64,000 nucleotides of DNA. Origin: Marinomonas sp. KMM3893. Its GTDB lineage: Bacteria > Pseudomonadota > Gammaproteobacteria > Pseudomonadales > Marinomonadaceae. The DNA lies in NCBI RefSeq assembly GCF_004352855.1, contig NZ_SJSC01000002.1:434001-498000 (forward strand), given 5' to 3'. This document shows positions 52,939 to 62,035 of this stretch, one piece after another. Position 1 is the first letter of the stretch; every line of letters begins with the position of its first letter. The translations under genes were made by a program, and so were the position numbers. A model generated the notes under the pieces. It made no database searches, had not been told where the DNA came from, and saw only the letters and a list, made by a program, of their open reading frames with translations.

Positions 52939-54225
52939 ATGATGAACCCCTTGAAGCGAGGTCTAGTATTGTTACTGATGGCCTTTTCTGCGCAGCAGAG
53001 TATGGCCGCAGATAAGCCAGTCGATAGCCATGCATCGCCGTTACCCCTTTCTCAAATACAGTCTTTTGTAGAAACCTTCGAAACCATTCGCGAAGGGTAT
53101 GTGGACGATTTATCAGATCAGCAGATCTTAAATAAAGCGTTAAAGGGAATGGTGTCGGCATTGGATCCCCATTCTGAGTACCTGACGAAAGACGAAGTGG
53201 CAGACTTTGAAGACCTGACTTCTGGCAACTATGCCGGGGTTGGTGTTGAAGTTGAGATGAAAGACGGCAAGTTAACCGTGGTTTCGCCAATTGATGGTTC
53301 ACCAGCCAAACAAGCAGGCATCTTGCCTGGGGATGTGATTGTAAAAGTCGGCACCACCTATATTAGTGATCTTGGCTTTCAAGACGTGATGAACTTAATG
53401 CGTGGTGAAGTAGGGACTAAGGTCACCTTAGACATTGAGCGTGGCGGCAAGATTAAACATTTTAGTCTAGAGCGCCGCTTGGTCGAAGATGAGAGTGTCA
53501 CCAGTAAATGGTTAAGCAAAGGCATTGCTTATTTGCGTATTAAGCAGTTCCAAGGTGATACCGACACAGAGTTCTATAAAGCCGTTAAAAAACTGCAAAA
53601 AGAACAGCCAATTAATGGCGTTGTGTTGGACTTGAGAAATAACCCAGGTGGGGTGCTGCAAGCGGCGGTTGGTGTGGTCGATACCTTTATTGATAAAGGC
53701 ATGATTGTCTACACAGATGGGCGTCATAAACTGTCTAAAAGCCAATTTAGAGCCACGACTAAGCACACGTTATTACCTAAAGCGCCTTTGGTTGTGTTGA
53801 TTAACGATGGTTCTGCGTCTGCGTCTGAAATTGTGGCAGGTGCGCTCCAAGATCATCAGCGCGGCTTGATCATGGGCACAGAGAGCTTTGGTAAAGGCTC
53901 AGTGCAAACCGTGGTTCCTTTGTCTAATGGGGCCGCCGTAAAGCTCACCACGGCTTTGTATTACACACCTAATGGTCGCTCTATTCAGGCGCAAGGCATC
54001 ACGCCTGATTTGGTGGTTCCCGAAGCGACCTTAACGCTTAATAAAGATCATTTTGTGGTGAAAGAAGCGGAGCTTAAAGGTCATCTTAGTAATGGCACAG
54101 GTGGCGCGGACAGAACCAATACAGCGGAGCAGTTTAAGCTCAGCGATCTGGCGAAAAGCGATTTTCAGCTATTCCAAGCGCTGACTATTTTAAAAACCTT
54201 ACCGACTTTTGATCATCACCCTTGA
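52939..54225 (+). CDS. ctpA: CtpA-type S41 carboxy-terminal processing protease
   Basis: About 428 residues: signal peptide, S41 N-terminal domain, PDZ (GVGVEVEMKDGKLTVVSPID, GSPAKQAGILPGDVIVKVG) and protease domain. The catalytic Ser is in INDGSASASEIVAGALQDH and Lys in ESFGKGSVQTVVPLSNG. It degrades periplasmic or lipoprotein substrates. ATG 52939 follows an AGGAAA; ATG 52942 is equally possible. It is placed between envC and yibQ, as in many Gammaproteobacteria. Confidence 0.94.
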   Translation: MMNPLKRGLVLLLMAFSAQQSMAADKPVDSHASPLPLSQIQSFVETFETIREGYVDDLSDQQILNKALKGMVSALDPHSEYLTKDEVADFEDLTSGNYAGVGVEVEMKDGKLTVVSPIDGSPAKQAGILPGDVIVKVGTTYISDLGFQDVMNLMRGEVGTKVTLDIERGGKIKHFSLERRLVEDESVTSKWLSKGIAYLRIKQFQGDTDTEFYKAVKKLQKEQPINGVVLDLRNNPGGVLQAAVGVVDTFIDKGMIVYTDGRHKLSKSQFRATTKHTLLPKAPLVVLINDGSASASEIVAGALQDHQRGLIMGTESFGKGSVQTVVPLSNGAAVKLTTALYYTPNGRSIQAQGITPDLVVPEATLTLNKDHFVVKEAELKGHLSNGTGGADRTNTAEQFKLSDLAKSDFQLFQALTILKTLPTFDHHP

Positions 54226-54236
54226 GAGACAAAATT

Positions 54237-55250
54237 GTGAATGTAATAAACATCAAGAAGGGCGCGCTGTGGTGCGCTCTTATCTTGGTTGGCTTGATGG
54301 GGAATCAGGCTCAGTCAGCAACATCCGAACAGCCTGCTACGATGGGGCCGTTAGTGCTGAAAAGCGCCTCATCGGATTTTGAGATAACCGCTGAAGAAGA
54401 AAGCTGGTCAGACGCCAGTGAACATTGGCTTGGCCCTATTATTAACGATTTGGCGTCGCCAGAGGAAAGCGAGACACTGGCTGTTCCGTTAAAATCGGTG
54501 CCGCCATTTTGGCATCCAATCACCCCCATAGCGCCAAAAGGAAGCCATCTCGCGCAGACCAAGCCTAAAAAGTCGTTGCCTAAAATTGCCATTTTAATTG
54601 ATGATTTGGGGTACAACCGACAAGGTATGAAATCCGCACTGGCTTTGCCTAAAAATGTGGCGTTAGCCATACTGCCGTTAACCCCTTTTGCTCATGAGAC
54701 AGCAACGCAAGCCAAAGCCCAACAGCGTGTAACCATACTGCATGCTCCTATGGAGAACGTACGCGAACTTAAGCTTGGGCCAGGTGGTTTGTATGTCAAA
54801 ATGACAGAGAAACAACTCAAGACTGCCTTGGTGAAAGACATCGACAGTTTGCCCGGTATTAAAGGGGTAAATAACCACATGGGGAGCTTGTTAACAGCGC
54901 AGCAAAACTCTATGAATTGGGTCATGGAAGTGCTGCAAGGGCGCTCTTTGTTTTTCATTGATAGCCTGACGTCGTCCCACAGTGTGGCAGAAAAAACAGC
55001 CAAACGTCATGGTTTGAAAACCACCAGTCGAGATGTGTTTTTAGACAATATTCGCATGGAAAAAGCCATAGATAAGCAGTTTTCACGCTTGATCAAATTG
55101 GCAAAACGTAACGGTGAAGCCCTCGCGATTGGTCATCCTTACCCAGAAACGATGGCGTATTTAAAGAAACGTTTGGTGGCGTTAGGAAAAGATGGCGTAA
55201 AATTGGTGCCTCTGACAGAGATGCTTCATAAAGCGCCACAGAAGCCGTAA
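54237..55250 (+). CDS. yibQ: Divergent polysaccharide deacetylase family protein (YibQ)
   Basis: About 337 residues. Signal peptide ends near SAT. The deacetylase-like domain includes KIAILIDDLGYNRQGMKSALALP, then HAPMENVRELKLGPGGL and NNHMGSLLTAQQNSMNWVM; FFIDSLTSSHSVAE and AIGHPYPETM follow. GTG 54237 is preferred because GAGAG lies 8 nt upstream; TTG 54222 overlaps the ctpA stop. It follows ctpA directly. Periplasmic; the substrate is unknown. Confidence 0.88.
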   Translation: MNVINIKKGALWCALILVGLMGNQAQSATSEQPATMGPLVLKSASSDFEITAEEESWSDASEHWLGPIINDLASPEESETLAVPLKSVPPFWHPITPIAPKGSHLAQTKPKKSLPKIAILIDDLGYNRQGMKSALALPKNVALAILPLTPFAHETATQAKAQQRVTILHAPMENVRELKLGPGGLYVKMTEKQLKTALVKDIDSLPGIKGVNNHMGSLLTAQQNSMNWVMEVLQGRSLFFIDSLTSSHSVAEKTAKRHGLKTTSRDVFLDNIRMEKAIDKQFSRLIKLAKRNGEALAIGHPYPETMAYLKKRLVALGKDGVKLVPLTEMLHKAPQKP

Positions 55251-55260
55251 TTTGTTCAGT

Positions 55261-55300
55261 GAAAAGCATTTAAATTAATGACTTAAATGCTTTTCATTTT
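55261..55300 (+). terminator. Terminator of the gpmI-envC-ctpA-yibQ block
   Basis: GAAAAGCATTTAA (55261-55273) pairs with TTAAATGCTTTTC (55283-55295), then ATTTT, 11 bp after the yibQ stop. Confidence 0.75.
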
Positions 55301-55725
55301 ATCGTCCAAACGGTTAGTATTTTCACATAAGCATGTTTCACTAAGTTTGGCTCCTGTCCTCATTTCGTTGCGATGCCCCCTGTGGTTTAGCGCTGTATCC
55401 TGGCTCATTTTACGCCTAATTACGATAACTCCTTCCCCTAGTAAAGTGCCTTCTTAGAGCATAAAACACCGCCCTATAGTATTTTTACAGTGTTTAATTT
55501 TATCTATTCAAAGTCTTCTCGCAGTTTATTTTTTCTATTTTAGTGCTTCTCTATTGACCACGGACTGTTCAAATATTAGTCTGTTGCTACATTGCGGTGC
55601 ACATTCTTTAGGGAATTCCGTATAAAGTTCCATTTTATATGTCATTTTAGGGGTGGCTTATTTTTGGAACGCTTCTTGCTTTTATATAATAACGATAAAC
55701 AAAAAAACGAGTAGGAGCTCTTCTT
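55301..55725. other. Long intergenic control region before livK
   Basis: About 425 bp without a convincing gene. Its only notable element is the sigma-54-like site at 55664, overlapped by a sigma-70-like TATAAT at 55685. A GGTGCAC near 55594 could be one arm of an enhancer-type site but no full dyad is seen. Confidence 0.5.
55664..55680 (+). promoter_or_regulatory. Sigma-54-like promoter before liv operon
   Basis: TTGGAACGCTTCTTGCT has the -24 GG and -12 GC exactly 10 nt apart and matches YTGGCACG-N4-TTGC well except one base in the -24 element. The predicted start is near 55691, 35 bp before livK. A TATAAT at 55685-55690 is a competing sigma-70 -10. Confidence 0.45.
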
Positions 55726-56838
55726 ATGTCAAATGCGGTAGTAAGGAAAACGTTAATTTCTATTGCGGTAGCAGGTGCAGCGACACTGGCTCAAGCAGAT
55801 GTGGTAATTGGTGTAGCAGGTCCTCATACAGGGGCTTATGCTGCGTTTGGCGAACAACTATGGAAAGGGGCTGAGCAGGCGGCAAAAGACATTAATGCCT
55901 CAGGCGGTATTAATGGTGAAATGATTAAGTTGGTGAAAGCCGATGATGCTTGTGAACCAAAACAAGCGGTGTCTGTTGCCAACCGTTTAGTTGACTCTGA
56001 TGGCGCTGTCGCGGTCGTTGGTCACTTCTGTTCTTCTTCTACTCAACCGGCCTCAAATATTTACGCTGAAGCGGGTGTCTTAATGGTAACACCAGCGTCA
56101 ACGAACCCAACGATCACAGATCGTGGCCTGCCTAATGTTTTCCGTGTTTGTGGTCGTGATGACCAGCAAGGCGATGTAGCAGCAAGTTATATTGTTGATA
56201 AATTGAAAGCAAAACGCGTGGCGATTATTCACGATAAAGACACCTACGGAAAAGGTTTAGCAGATGCAATGAAAGCATCGTTAAACGCGTATGGTACGAA
56301 AGAAGTCATGTACGAGGGTCTAACTCGTGGTGAAAAAGACTTTAACGCACTCGTCACTAAGATTCGTTCTGTGGATGCAGACGTTGTGTATTTTGGTGGT
56401 TTGCATTCTGAAGCGGGTCCATTGGTTCGCCAGCTTCGTGAACAAGGGTCAAAAGCCATCTTTATGTCAGGCGATGGTATCGTTTCTGATGAGTTTGTTA
56501 CCGTTGCCGGTGGTCCACAGTATGTGAAAGGCGTGATGATGACATTTGGTGCTGATCCAATGTCATACCCAACAGGCAAAAGCGTCGTGAAAGAGTTCCA
56601 AGCAAATGGCTATGAGCCAGAAGGGTATACTCTGTATTCTTACACGGCATTGCAGGTTGCAGCAGCGGCATTACAACACGCGGATTTAGATCCTATCAAA
56701 GGCGCGGAATGGTTGCATACTCACTCTGTTGATACGGTAATGGGTAAAAAGAGCTTTGATAAAAAAGGCGATTTGACCGTATCGGATTACGTTATGTATG
56801 AGTGGAATGATAAAGGTAAGTACATCCAATTAGATTAA
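55726..56838 (+). CDS. livK: Branched-chain amino acid ABC transporter substrate-binding protein
   Basis: 370 residues: signal peptide ending TLAQA (about residue 24), then a type I periplasmic-binding fold of the LIV type (IGVAGPHTGAYAAFGEQLWKGAEQ, AVVGHFCSSSTQPASNIYAE, FRVCGRDDQQGDVAASYIVD). It delivers leucine, isoleucine and valine, or related amino acids, to LivHMGF. The permeases and ATPases follow immediately; a sigma-54-like site stands upstream. Confidence 0.93.
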   Translation: MSNAVVRKTLISIAVAGAATLAQADVVIGVAGPHTGAYAAFGEQLWKGAEQAAKDINASGGINGEMIKLVKADDACEPKQAVSVANRLVDSDGAVAVVGHFCSSSTQPASNIYAEAGVLMVTPASTNPTITDRGLPNVFRVCGRDDQQGDVAASYIVDKLKAKRVAIIHDKDTYGKGLADAMKASLNAYGTKEVMYEGLTRGEKDFNALVTKIRSVDADVVYFGGLHSEAGPLVRQLREQGSKAIFMSGDGIVSDEFVTVAGGPQYVKGVMMTFGADPMSYPTGKSVVKEFQANGYEPEGYTLYSYTALQVAAAALQHADLDPIKGAEWLHTHSVDTVMGKKSFDKKGDLTVSDYVMYEWNDKGKYIQLD

Positions 56839-56924
56839 TTGCTGAATTAATTTAGTTCATTACTCGCCGATGTTCAGTGCATCGGCGAGTTGTTCTTCGA
56901 TTTACATTTCCGCGAGGTTATACG

Positions 56925-57836
56925 ATGGATATCGTTCTCCAGCAGTTGGTCAACGGCCTAACTCTTGGCTCGGTTTATGGGCTTATAGCGATCGGCTACA
57001 CCATGGTGTACGGCATTATTGGCATGATTAACTTCGCCCATGGCGATGTTTACATGGTTTCTGCTTATCTCACTGCCATTTCAATCGCACTGCTTACTTT
57101 CTTTGGCGTGCAATCTTTTCCTTTCATTATTTTTGGTGCGTTAATCTTTACGATTGTGATTACCGGAGCCTATGGGTGGGTGATAGAGCGTGTTGCCTAT
57201 CGACCATTACGTAACTCTAGTCGTCTTTCTGTGCTGATCTCTGCGATCGGTATGTCTCTTATTCTGCAAAACTACGTACAGCTTAGTCAGGGGCCTAACC
57301 AACAAGGTGTGCCTACCTTATTAAGTGGTGCCTTCCGCTTCCATATTGGCGATGGATTCGTCCAGATCACCTACATGAAATTATTGATCTTGCTGATCGC
57401 ATTCACTGGTATGGCGGTACTGACTTATATTATTCAGAAGACAAAGCTGGGCCGCATGTGTCGTGCGACTCAACAAGACCGCAAGATGGCTTCTATCTTG
57501 GGCATTGATACCGATAAGGTTATTTCTTCTGTGTTTGTCATTGGTTCCGCGATGGCTGCGCTGGCTGGCGTGTTGGTCACGCTCGATTATGGCGCGTTTG
57601 ATTTCTATATTGGTTTTATTATGGGAATTAAAGCCTTTACGGCTGCGGTGCTCGGTGGCATTGGTTCCTTACCTGGGGCAATGTTAGGAGGCATTATTTT
57701 AGGTCTTTCTGAATCCTTGTTCGCTGGTCTAGTGAGCTCTGATTATAAAGACGTGTTCTCTTTCTCTTTGTTAGTGCTCATTTTGATTATTCGTCCAAGT
57801 GGTCTTCTAGGCAAACCAGCAGTGGAGAAAGTATAA
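56925..57836 (+). CDS. livH: Branched-chain amino acid ABC permease LivH
   Basis: 303 residues with about eight spans. The family start MDIVLQQLVNGLTLGSVYGL IAIGYTMVYG and NFAHGDVYMV match LivH; LGGIGSLPGAMLGGI is the cytoplasmic loop. ATG 56925 has GAGG upstream, while an in-frame ATG at 56877 adds 16 non-family residues. The gene ends directly at the livM start. Confidence 0.92.
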   Translation: MDIVLQQLVNGLTLGSVYGLIAIGYTMVYGIIGMINFAHGDVYMVSAYLTAISIALLTFFGVQSFPFIIFGALIFTIVITGAYGWVIERVAYRPLRNSSRLSVLISAIGMSLILQNYVQLSQGPNQQGVPTLLSGAFRFHIGDGFVQITYMKLLILLIAFTGMAVLTYIIQKTKLGRMCRATQQDRKMASILGIDTDKVISSVFVIGSAMAALAGVLVTLDYGAFDFYIGFIMGIKAFTAAVLGGIGSLPGAMLGGIILGLSESLFAGLVSSDYKDVFSFSLLVLILIIRPSGLLGKPAVEKV

Positions 57837-59111
57837 ATGAGTCAAACAGCAGGTATGAATTATAAGCAATGCTTCACTGATGCCGTTGTTGCTGCATTGA
57901 TGGCGTTGGTGGTGTTTGGCCCCATTATGGGGGTCGTTCTTGACGGCTATAAATTTGATATCGACTTTCAGCGGGTGGCGGTGATTGTCTGCGTTGTCTT
58001 TGTTGGCCGCTTTATTATGTCTTACTATTTTCAAACCGAAAAAGGTAAGGCAATGATCTTTAAATACGCCAGCAACCATGATGGCGTAACGGTGAATCCT
58101 CCGCATTTTAAATCTAAAATGATTTGGGTAATCCCTGTGGTCATGGTGATCGGTTTTCTGATTCCCTTTATTGCGTCTAAGTACATCTTAACGGTAATGA
58201 TTTTAGGCTTGATTTACGTCCTACTAGGGCTTGGCCTTAATATCGTTGTTGGCTTAGCGGGTTTGCTGGACCTTGGCTTTGTGGGTTTTTACGCCATCGG
58301 TGCTTATGCACTGGCTTTGGGCTATGAAAATCTGGGTCTAGGGTTCTGGTCGATGCTACCGATTGCAGCGATAGCCGCCGCGTTTGCTGGCGCCATACTG
58401 GGTTTTCCGGTGTTGCGGATGCACGGTGACTATTTGGCGATTGTGACCCTGGGCTTTGGTGAAATCATTCGCTTGGTGTTAACCAACTGGGTGTCCTTGA
58501 CCCACGGACCTAATGGTATTTCTGCGCCACTACCAACCTTCTTTGGGCTGGAGTTCAAGCGGCGATCCGCAAGCGGTGAGACCTTCCATGAGTTCTTTAA
58601 TTTGCCCTACGATTCTGGCTACAAATACATGTTTATCTATTTGGTGCTGTTTGCTGTGGTTTGGGCGGTTCTGTTTATCAAGCATCGCTTGGTTAAAATG
58701 CCCATTGGCCGTGCTTGGGAAGCGCTGCGAGAAGATGAAATTGCGTGTCGTTCTTTAGGTTTAAACCATGTTTTAGTTAAGTTATCTGCCTTTATGTTGG
58801 GCGCTTCTACCGCCGGTTTGGCTGGGGTGTTCTTCGCCACTTATCAAGGCTTTGTTAGTCCATCCTCGTTTACTTTCTTTGAATCAGCATTGATTCTCGC
58901 GATTGTTGTACTCGGTGGCATGGGGTCAACACTGGGTGTGGTTATTGCCGCGTTCTGTTTGACCGTATTGCCTGAGATGTTAAGGGAAGTGGCCGAATTC
59001 CGAGTGCTGTTGTTCGGTATCTTGATGGTGGTCATGATGATTTGGAAACCTCGCGGTCTCGTTCGTGTGACTCGAAATGGTTTTGCTGCGAGAGAAGGGG
59101 CGGTTAAATGA
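57837..59111 (+). CDS. livM: Branched-chain amino acid ABC permease LivM
   Basis: 424 residues. The N-terminal extra hydrophobic region is typical for LivM. The core LGLGLNIVVGLAGLLDLGFV, LRMHGDYLAIVTLGFGEIIR, GRAWEALREDEIACRSLGLN and VVLGGMGSTLGVVIA are permease motifs. It begins immediately after livH and overlaps livG by 4 nt. Confidence 0.94.
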   Translation: MSQTAGMNYKQCFTDAVVAALMALVVFGPIMGVVLDGYKFDIDFQRVAVIVCVVFVGRFIMSYYFQTEKGKAMIFKYASNHDGVTVNPPHFKSKMIWVIPVVMVIGFLIPFIASKYILTVMILGLIYVLLGLGLNIVVGLAGLLDLGFVGFYAIGAYALALGYENLGLGFWSMLPIAAIAAAFAGAILGFPVLRMHGDYLAIVTLGFGEIIRLVLTNWVSLTHGPNGISAPLPTFFGLEFKRRSASGETFHEFFNLPYDSGYKYMFIYLVLFAVVWAVLFIKHRLVKMPIGRAWEALREDEIACRSLGLNHVLVKLSAFMLGASTAGLAGVFFATYQGFVSPSSFTFFESALILAIVVLGGMGSTLGVVIAAFCLTVLPEMLREVAEFRVLLFGILMVVMMIWKPRGLVRVTRNGFAAREGAVK

Positions 59112-59989
59112 GCCAAGAAAACATCCTTAAAGTAGAAAACTTGGTCATGCACTTTGGTGGTATTAAGGCCCTTAATGATGTGACCTTTGATATAAAACGC
59201 GGCTCAGTATCGGCTTTGATTGGGCCTAATGGAGCAGGTAAAACAACGGTATTTAACTGTCTGACAGGCTTTTATAAGGCCACGGGAGGCAACATCATGT
59301 TGTCTGCCAACAACAAAGAAACCAGTGTGATCAAAGTGTTAGGTGAACCTTTTAAAGGCACTGACTTTATTTCACCGGTGGCGTTTTTTCAGCGCTTAAA
59401 ATACAAAATGTTTGGCGGCTCACATTTGGTTAACCGTGCAGGTTTATCAAGAACCTTTCAAAACATTCGTTTATTTAAAGAAATGTCGGTGGTAGAGAAC
59501 CTATTGGTGGCTCAGCACATGCGCGTCAATCGCAACCTATTGGCCGGCATTTTGAACACTAAAGCCTATCAACTCGCAGAAGAAGAAGCGCTAGAACGTG
59601 CTTTTTATTGGCTAGGGGTTGTTGATCTAGTGGACTTTGCGAACCGTTTAGCGGGAGAGCTTTCTTATGGTCAGCAGCGTCGCTTAGAAATTGCTCGGGC
59701 CATGTGTACTAATCCAGAAATAGTGTGTCTCGATGAGCCAGCCGCTGGCTTAAACCCGTCGGAAACCGAAGCCTTAACGAAAATGATCCGTGTTTTGCGA
59801 GACCAGCATAAGACCACCGTCTTATTGATTGAGCACGATATGGGCATGGTGATGGATATTTCGGATTATATTGTTGTTCTTGATCATGGTGAAGTGATTG
59901 CCGATGGCGGTCCTGATGATATCAAGAGTAATCCAAAAGTAATTGCCGCCTATCTCGGGGCAGAAGAAGGCGAGGAGGTGACCCTATGA
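59108..59989 (+). CDS. livG: Branched-chain amino acid ABC ATPase LivG
   Basis: 293 residues. Walker A GPNGAGKTT, signature LSYGQQRRLEIARAM, Walker B VCLDEPAAGLNP and the H-loop ALLIEHDM region (VLLIEHDMGMVM) are intact. A roughly 30-residue insertion after the Walker A strand (NNKETSVIKVLGEPFKGTDF and next) is longer than E. coli LivG. Overlaps livM and livF by 4 nt each. Confidence 0.95.
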   Translation: MSQENILKVENLVMHFGGIKALNDVTFDIKRGSVSALIGPNGAGKTTVFNCLTGFYKATGGNIMLSANNKETSVIKVLGEPFKGTDFISPVAFFQRLKYKMFGGSHLVNRAGLSRTFQNIRLFKEMSVVENLLVAQHMRVNRNLLAGILNTKAYQLAEEEALERAFYWLGVVDLVDFANRLAGELSYGQQRRLEIARAMCTNPEIVCLDEPAAGLNPSETEALTKMIRVLRDQHKTTVLLIEHDMGMVMDISDYIVVLDHGEVIADGGPDDIKSNPKVIAAYLGAEEGEEVTL

Positions 59990-60699
59990 CAACCTTGATG
60001 GAATTTAAAGAGGTGGATGTCCATTATGGTCCAATCCAAGCGTTAAAAAAGGTATCGTTAACGATAGATGAAGGTGAAATTGTCACCATGATCGGTGCCA
60101 ATGGCGCCGGTAAGTCGACTCTACTGATGTCTATTTTTGGCCAGCCACGTATTTCGAGCGGTGAGATTATTTACCGTGGAGAAGACATTTCGCAAAAGTC
60201 TGCCCATTATGTGGCGTCTCATGGGTTGGCTCAATCACCAGAAGGACGGCGTATATTTCCGAGCATGTCGGTCGAAGAGAACCTATTGATGGGGACAATT
60301 CCAATTGGCATGCAGTATGCGAATGAAGACATGAAACGTATGTTTGAGCTGTTTCCACGCTTGGAAGAACGCCGCAATCAACGGGCGTCGACCATGTCTG
60401 GTGGTGAGCAACAAATGTTGGCCATTGCTCGGGCGTTAATGAGTCGTCCTAAGCTGTTGTTGTTGGACGAGCCGAGTTTGGGGCTTGCGCCTATTATCGT
60501 GAAGCAAATCTTTCAAATCTTGAAGGATGTGGCCAGCACAGGTATGACGATTTTCTTGGTAGAGCAAAACGCCAACCACGCATTGAAACTGGCGGATCGT
60601 GGCTATGTGATGGTAAACGGAGAAATTCGTTTGACTGGCACAGGGGCTGAGTTGTTGGTGAATCCAGAAGTGCGAGAGGCGTATCTAGGCGGACATTAA
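59986..60699 (+). CDS. livF: Branched-chain amino acid ABC ATPase LivF
   Basis: 237 residues. Walker A GANGAGKST, signature MSGGEQQMLAIARALM, Walker B LLLLDEPSLGLAP and switch VEQN (FLVEQNANHAL) are present; length equals E. coli LivF. Its start overlaps livG by 4 nt. The terminator at 60727 ends the operon. Confidence 0.96.
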   Translation: MTTLMEFKEVDVHYGPIQALKKVSLTIDEGEIVTMIGANGAGKSTLLMSIFGQPRISSGEIIYRGEDISQKSAHYVASHGLAQSPEGRRIFPSMSVEENLLMGTIPIGMQYANEDMKRMFELFPRLEERRNQRASTMSGGEQQMLAIARALMSRPKLLLLDEPSLGLAPIIVKQIFQILKDVASTGMTIFLVEQNANHALKLADRGYVMVNGEIRLTGTGAELLVNPEVREAYLGGH

Positions 60700-60726
60700 T
60701 TCGCTCAAGTTACTGACTTAGAAATA

Positions 60727-60765
60727 AAAAATGGCGAACTCTATGGATTAGGGTTCGCCATTTTT
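60727..60765. terminator. Terminator between livF and tsaC
   Basis: AAAAATGGCGAAC (60727-60739) pairs with GTTCGCCATTTTT (60753-60765). A-run and T-run on the two sides allow bidirectional use for the convergent genes. Confidence 0.85.
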
Positions 60766-60795
60766 ATTGCTGTTGAGCACTGTGTTAACAGGGCA

Positions 60796-61353
60796 TTAAG
60801 CGCGAAATAAGGTGTCGCTTATTAAGTCTTTCACTTGCGAAGGCTGCAGGCTTTCTCCAAGAGGAGCATCGTAAATCGCATCAACCCCATCGCCAAAGTA
60901 AGCCATAACTTCTTCTTTCGACATGGCAGGTTCGAGCCCAGCAGGGTTTGCCGAAGTGGAGACAAGAACACCGTCGAAGGCATCGCATAATGCCTGAACT
61001 GGCGCATGTTGCGACAGACGAATGGCCACGCTGGCGTGTTGTCCACGGACCCATTCTGGTGCGATGTGAGTGTCTGGAACTACCCAAGAAGTCGGTATAA
61101 GCGTGCGACTGGTGAGTCGTGTTGCCGATTCTGCGCTCAGTGTTTTTGTCCAAGGAAGAAGGTGGGAGGCGTTGCTCGCAACCAAAATTAGGCCTTTTTC
61201 CATGGCGCGTGATTTCAGAGACAGAATCTTTTTGACTGCAGATTCGTTGAATGGATCACAACCTAAACCCCAAACGGCTTCCGTTGGGTAGGCAACAACA
61301 CCGCCTTGACGCATGATGTCGGCGAGTAGTTCAGGGGAATGTATCAGTTTCAT
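60796..61353 (-). CDS. tsaC: Threonylcarbamoyl-AMP synthase (TsaC/YrdC)
   Basis: A 185-residue YrdC-domain enzyme making threonylcarbamoyl-AMP for the t6A37 tRNA modification. [40 protein letters not shown], the [14 protein letters not shown] loop and [15 protein letters not shown] are diagnostic. It has the short TsaC architecture, without the Sua5 C-terminal domain. Convergent with livF. Confidence 0.94.
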   Translation of the reverse strand: MKLIHSPELLADIMRQGGVVAYPTEAVWGLGCDPFNESAVKKILSLKSRAMEKGLILVASNASHLLPWTKTLSAESATRLTSRTLIPTSWVVPDTHIAPEWVRGQHASVAIRLSQHAPVQALCDAFDGVLVSTSANPAGLEPAMSKEEVMAYFGDGVDAIYDAPLGESLQPSQVKDLISDTLFRA

Positions 61354-61495
61354 GGAAGATCACTCAGACAGGAAGAGGAAAATTGTCAGAGGGAATTTTA
61401 AGGGTATTTCTTATGAGGAGCTAGAAGGGAAGGCCGATTAACAAAAATTAATCAGCCCAGAGTCCAACTAGATGACTTGAAAGAGCATCAATCGC

Positions 61496-61876
61496 TTATT
61501 TTAGCGCTTTGATTTTTTCTTTGATGTCAGCAATTTTACTTTCCATGACTTTTTCTAGATGTTCTAACTCAACAATTAGATCATCTTTAGAAACTTTGAT
61601 TTCATGTTGTTTACCGACAATCTGCTCAAGTTCTTCTAACGCACGAACCACAATTAAAGAAGGTTCTTGTACTTGGCGGTAAGTTTGTTGTCCGCCATCG
61701 GCTAATACGGTTTTGGTTGATCGGCCGAATTTAAACTTTTTACTTTTTGGCAGTAGAGAGCCTTTTTCACGACGATAATATACTTTTAAAACATCTTGTC
61801 CATTTTCATATCGAAGGGTAAATTTTTCGATATTTTCTGTACTGGTGATGCCCATAGATTCAAGCGTTGGATGCAT
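61496..61876 (-). CDS. DUF3461 family protein
   Basis: 126 residues. The N-terminus MHPTLESMGITSTENIEKFT LRYE, then DVLKVYYRREKGSLLPKSKK and KFKFGRSTKTVLADGG, matches a small family common in marine Gammaproteobacteria. The C-terminal third is a charged coiled coil (LEHLEKVMESKIADIKEKIK). No function is known. It stands alone between tsaC and ntrC on the same strand. Confidence 0.85.
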   Translation of the reverse strand: MHPTLESMGITSTENIEKFTLRYENGQDVLKVYYRREKGSLLPKSKKFKFGRSTKTVLADGGQQTYRQVQEPSLIVVRALEELEQIVGKQHEIKVSKDDLIVELEHLEKVMESKIADIKEKIKALK

Positions 61877-61973
61877 AACAAGGTCCTATTTAGTGTTTGT
61901 ATAATACTTAGTTAAGTAGTATGGGATTGTTATGTTTAAAAGCAAGGGTAAAGCAGAAGAAAATTGAGATGAC

Positions 61974-62014
61974 GCAGGAAGCCGGTAATTAATTACCCGC
62001 CTTCATTTTCCTGC
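61974..62014. repeat. Nested inverted repeat after ntrC
   Basis: Outer arms GCAGGAA (61974-61980) and TTCCTGC (62008-62014) enclose the perfect palindrome GGTAATTAATTACC (61984-61997). It lies 22 bp after the ntrC stop. No T tract is present, so terminator function is doubtful. Confidence 0.55.
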
Positions 62015-62035
62015 AATCATCTTTTAGTAGAAGCG

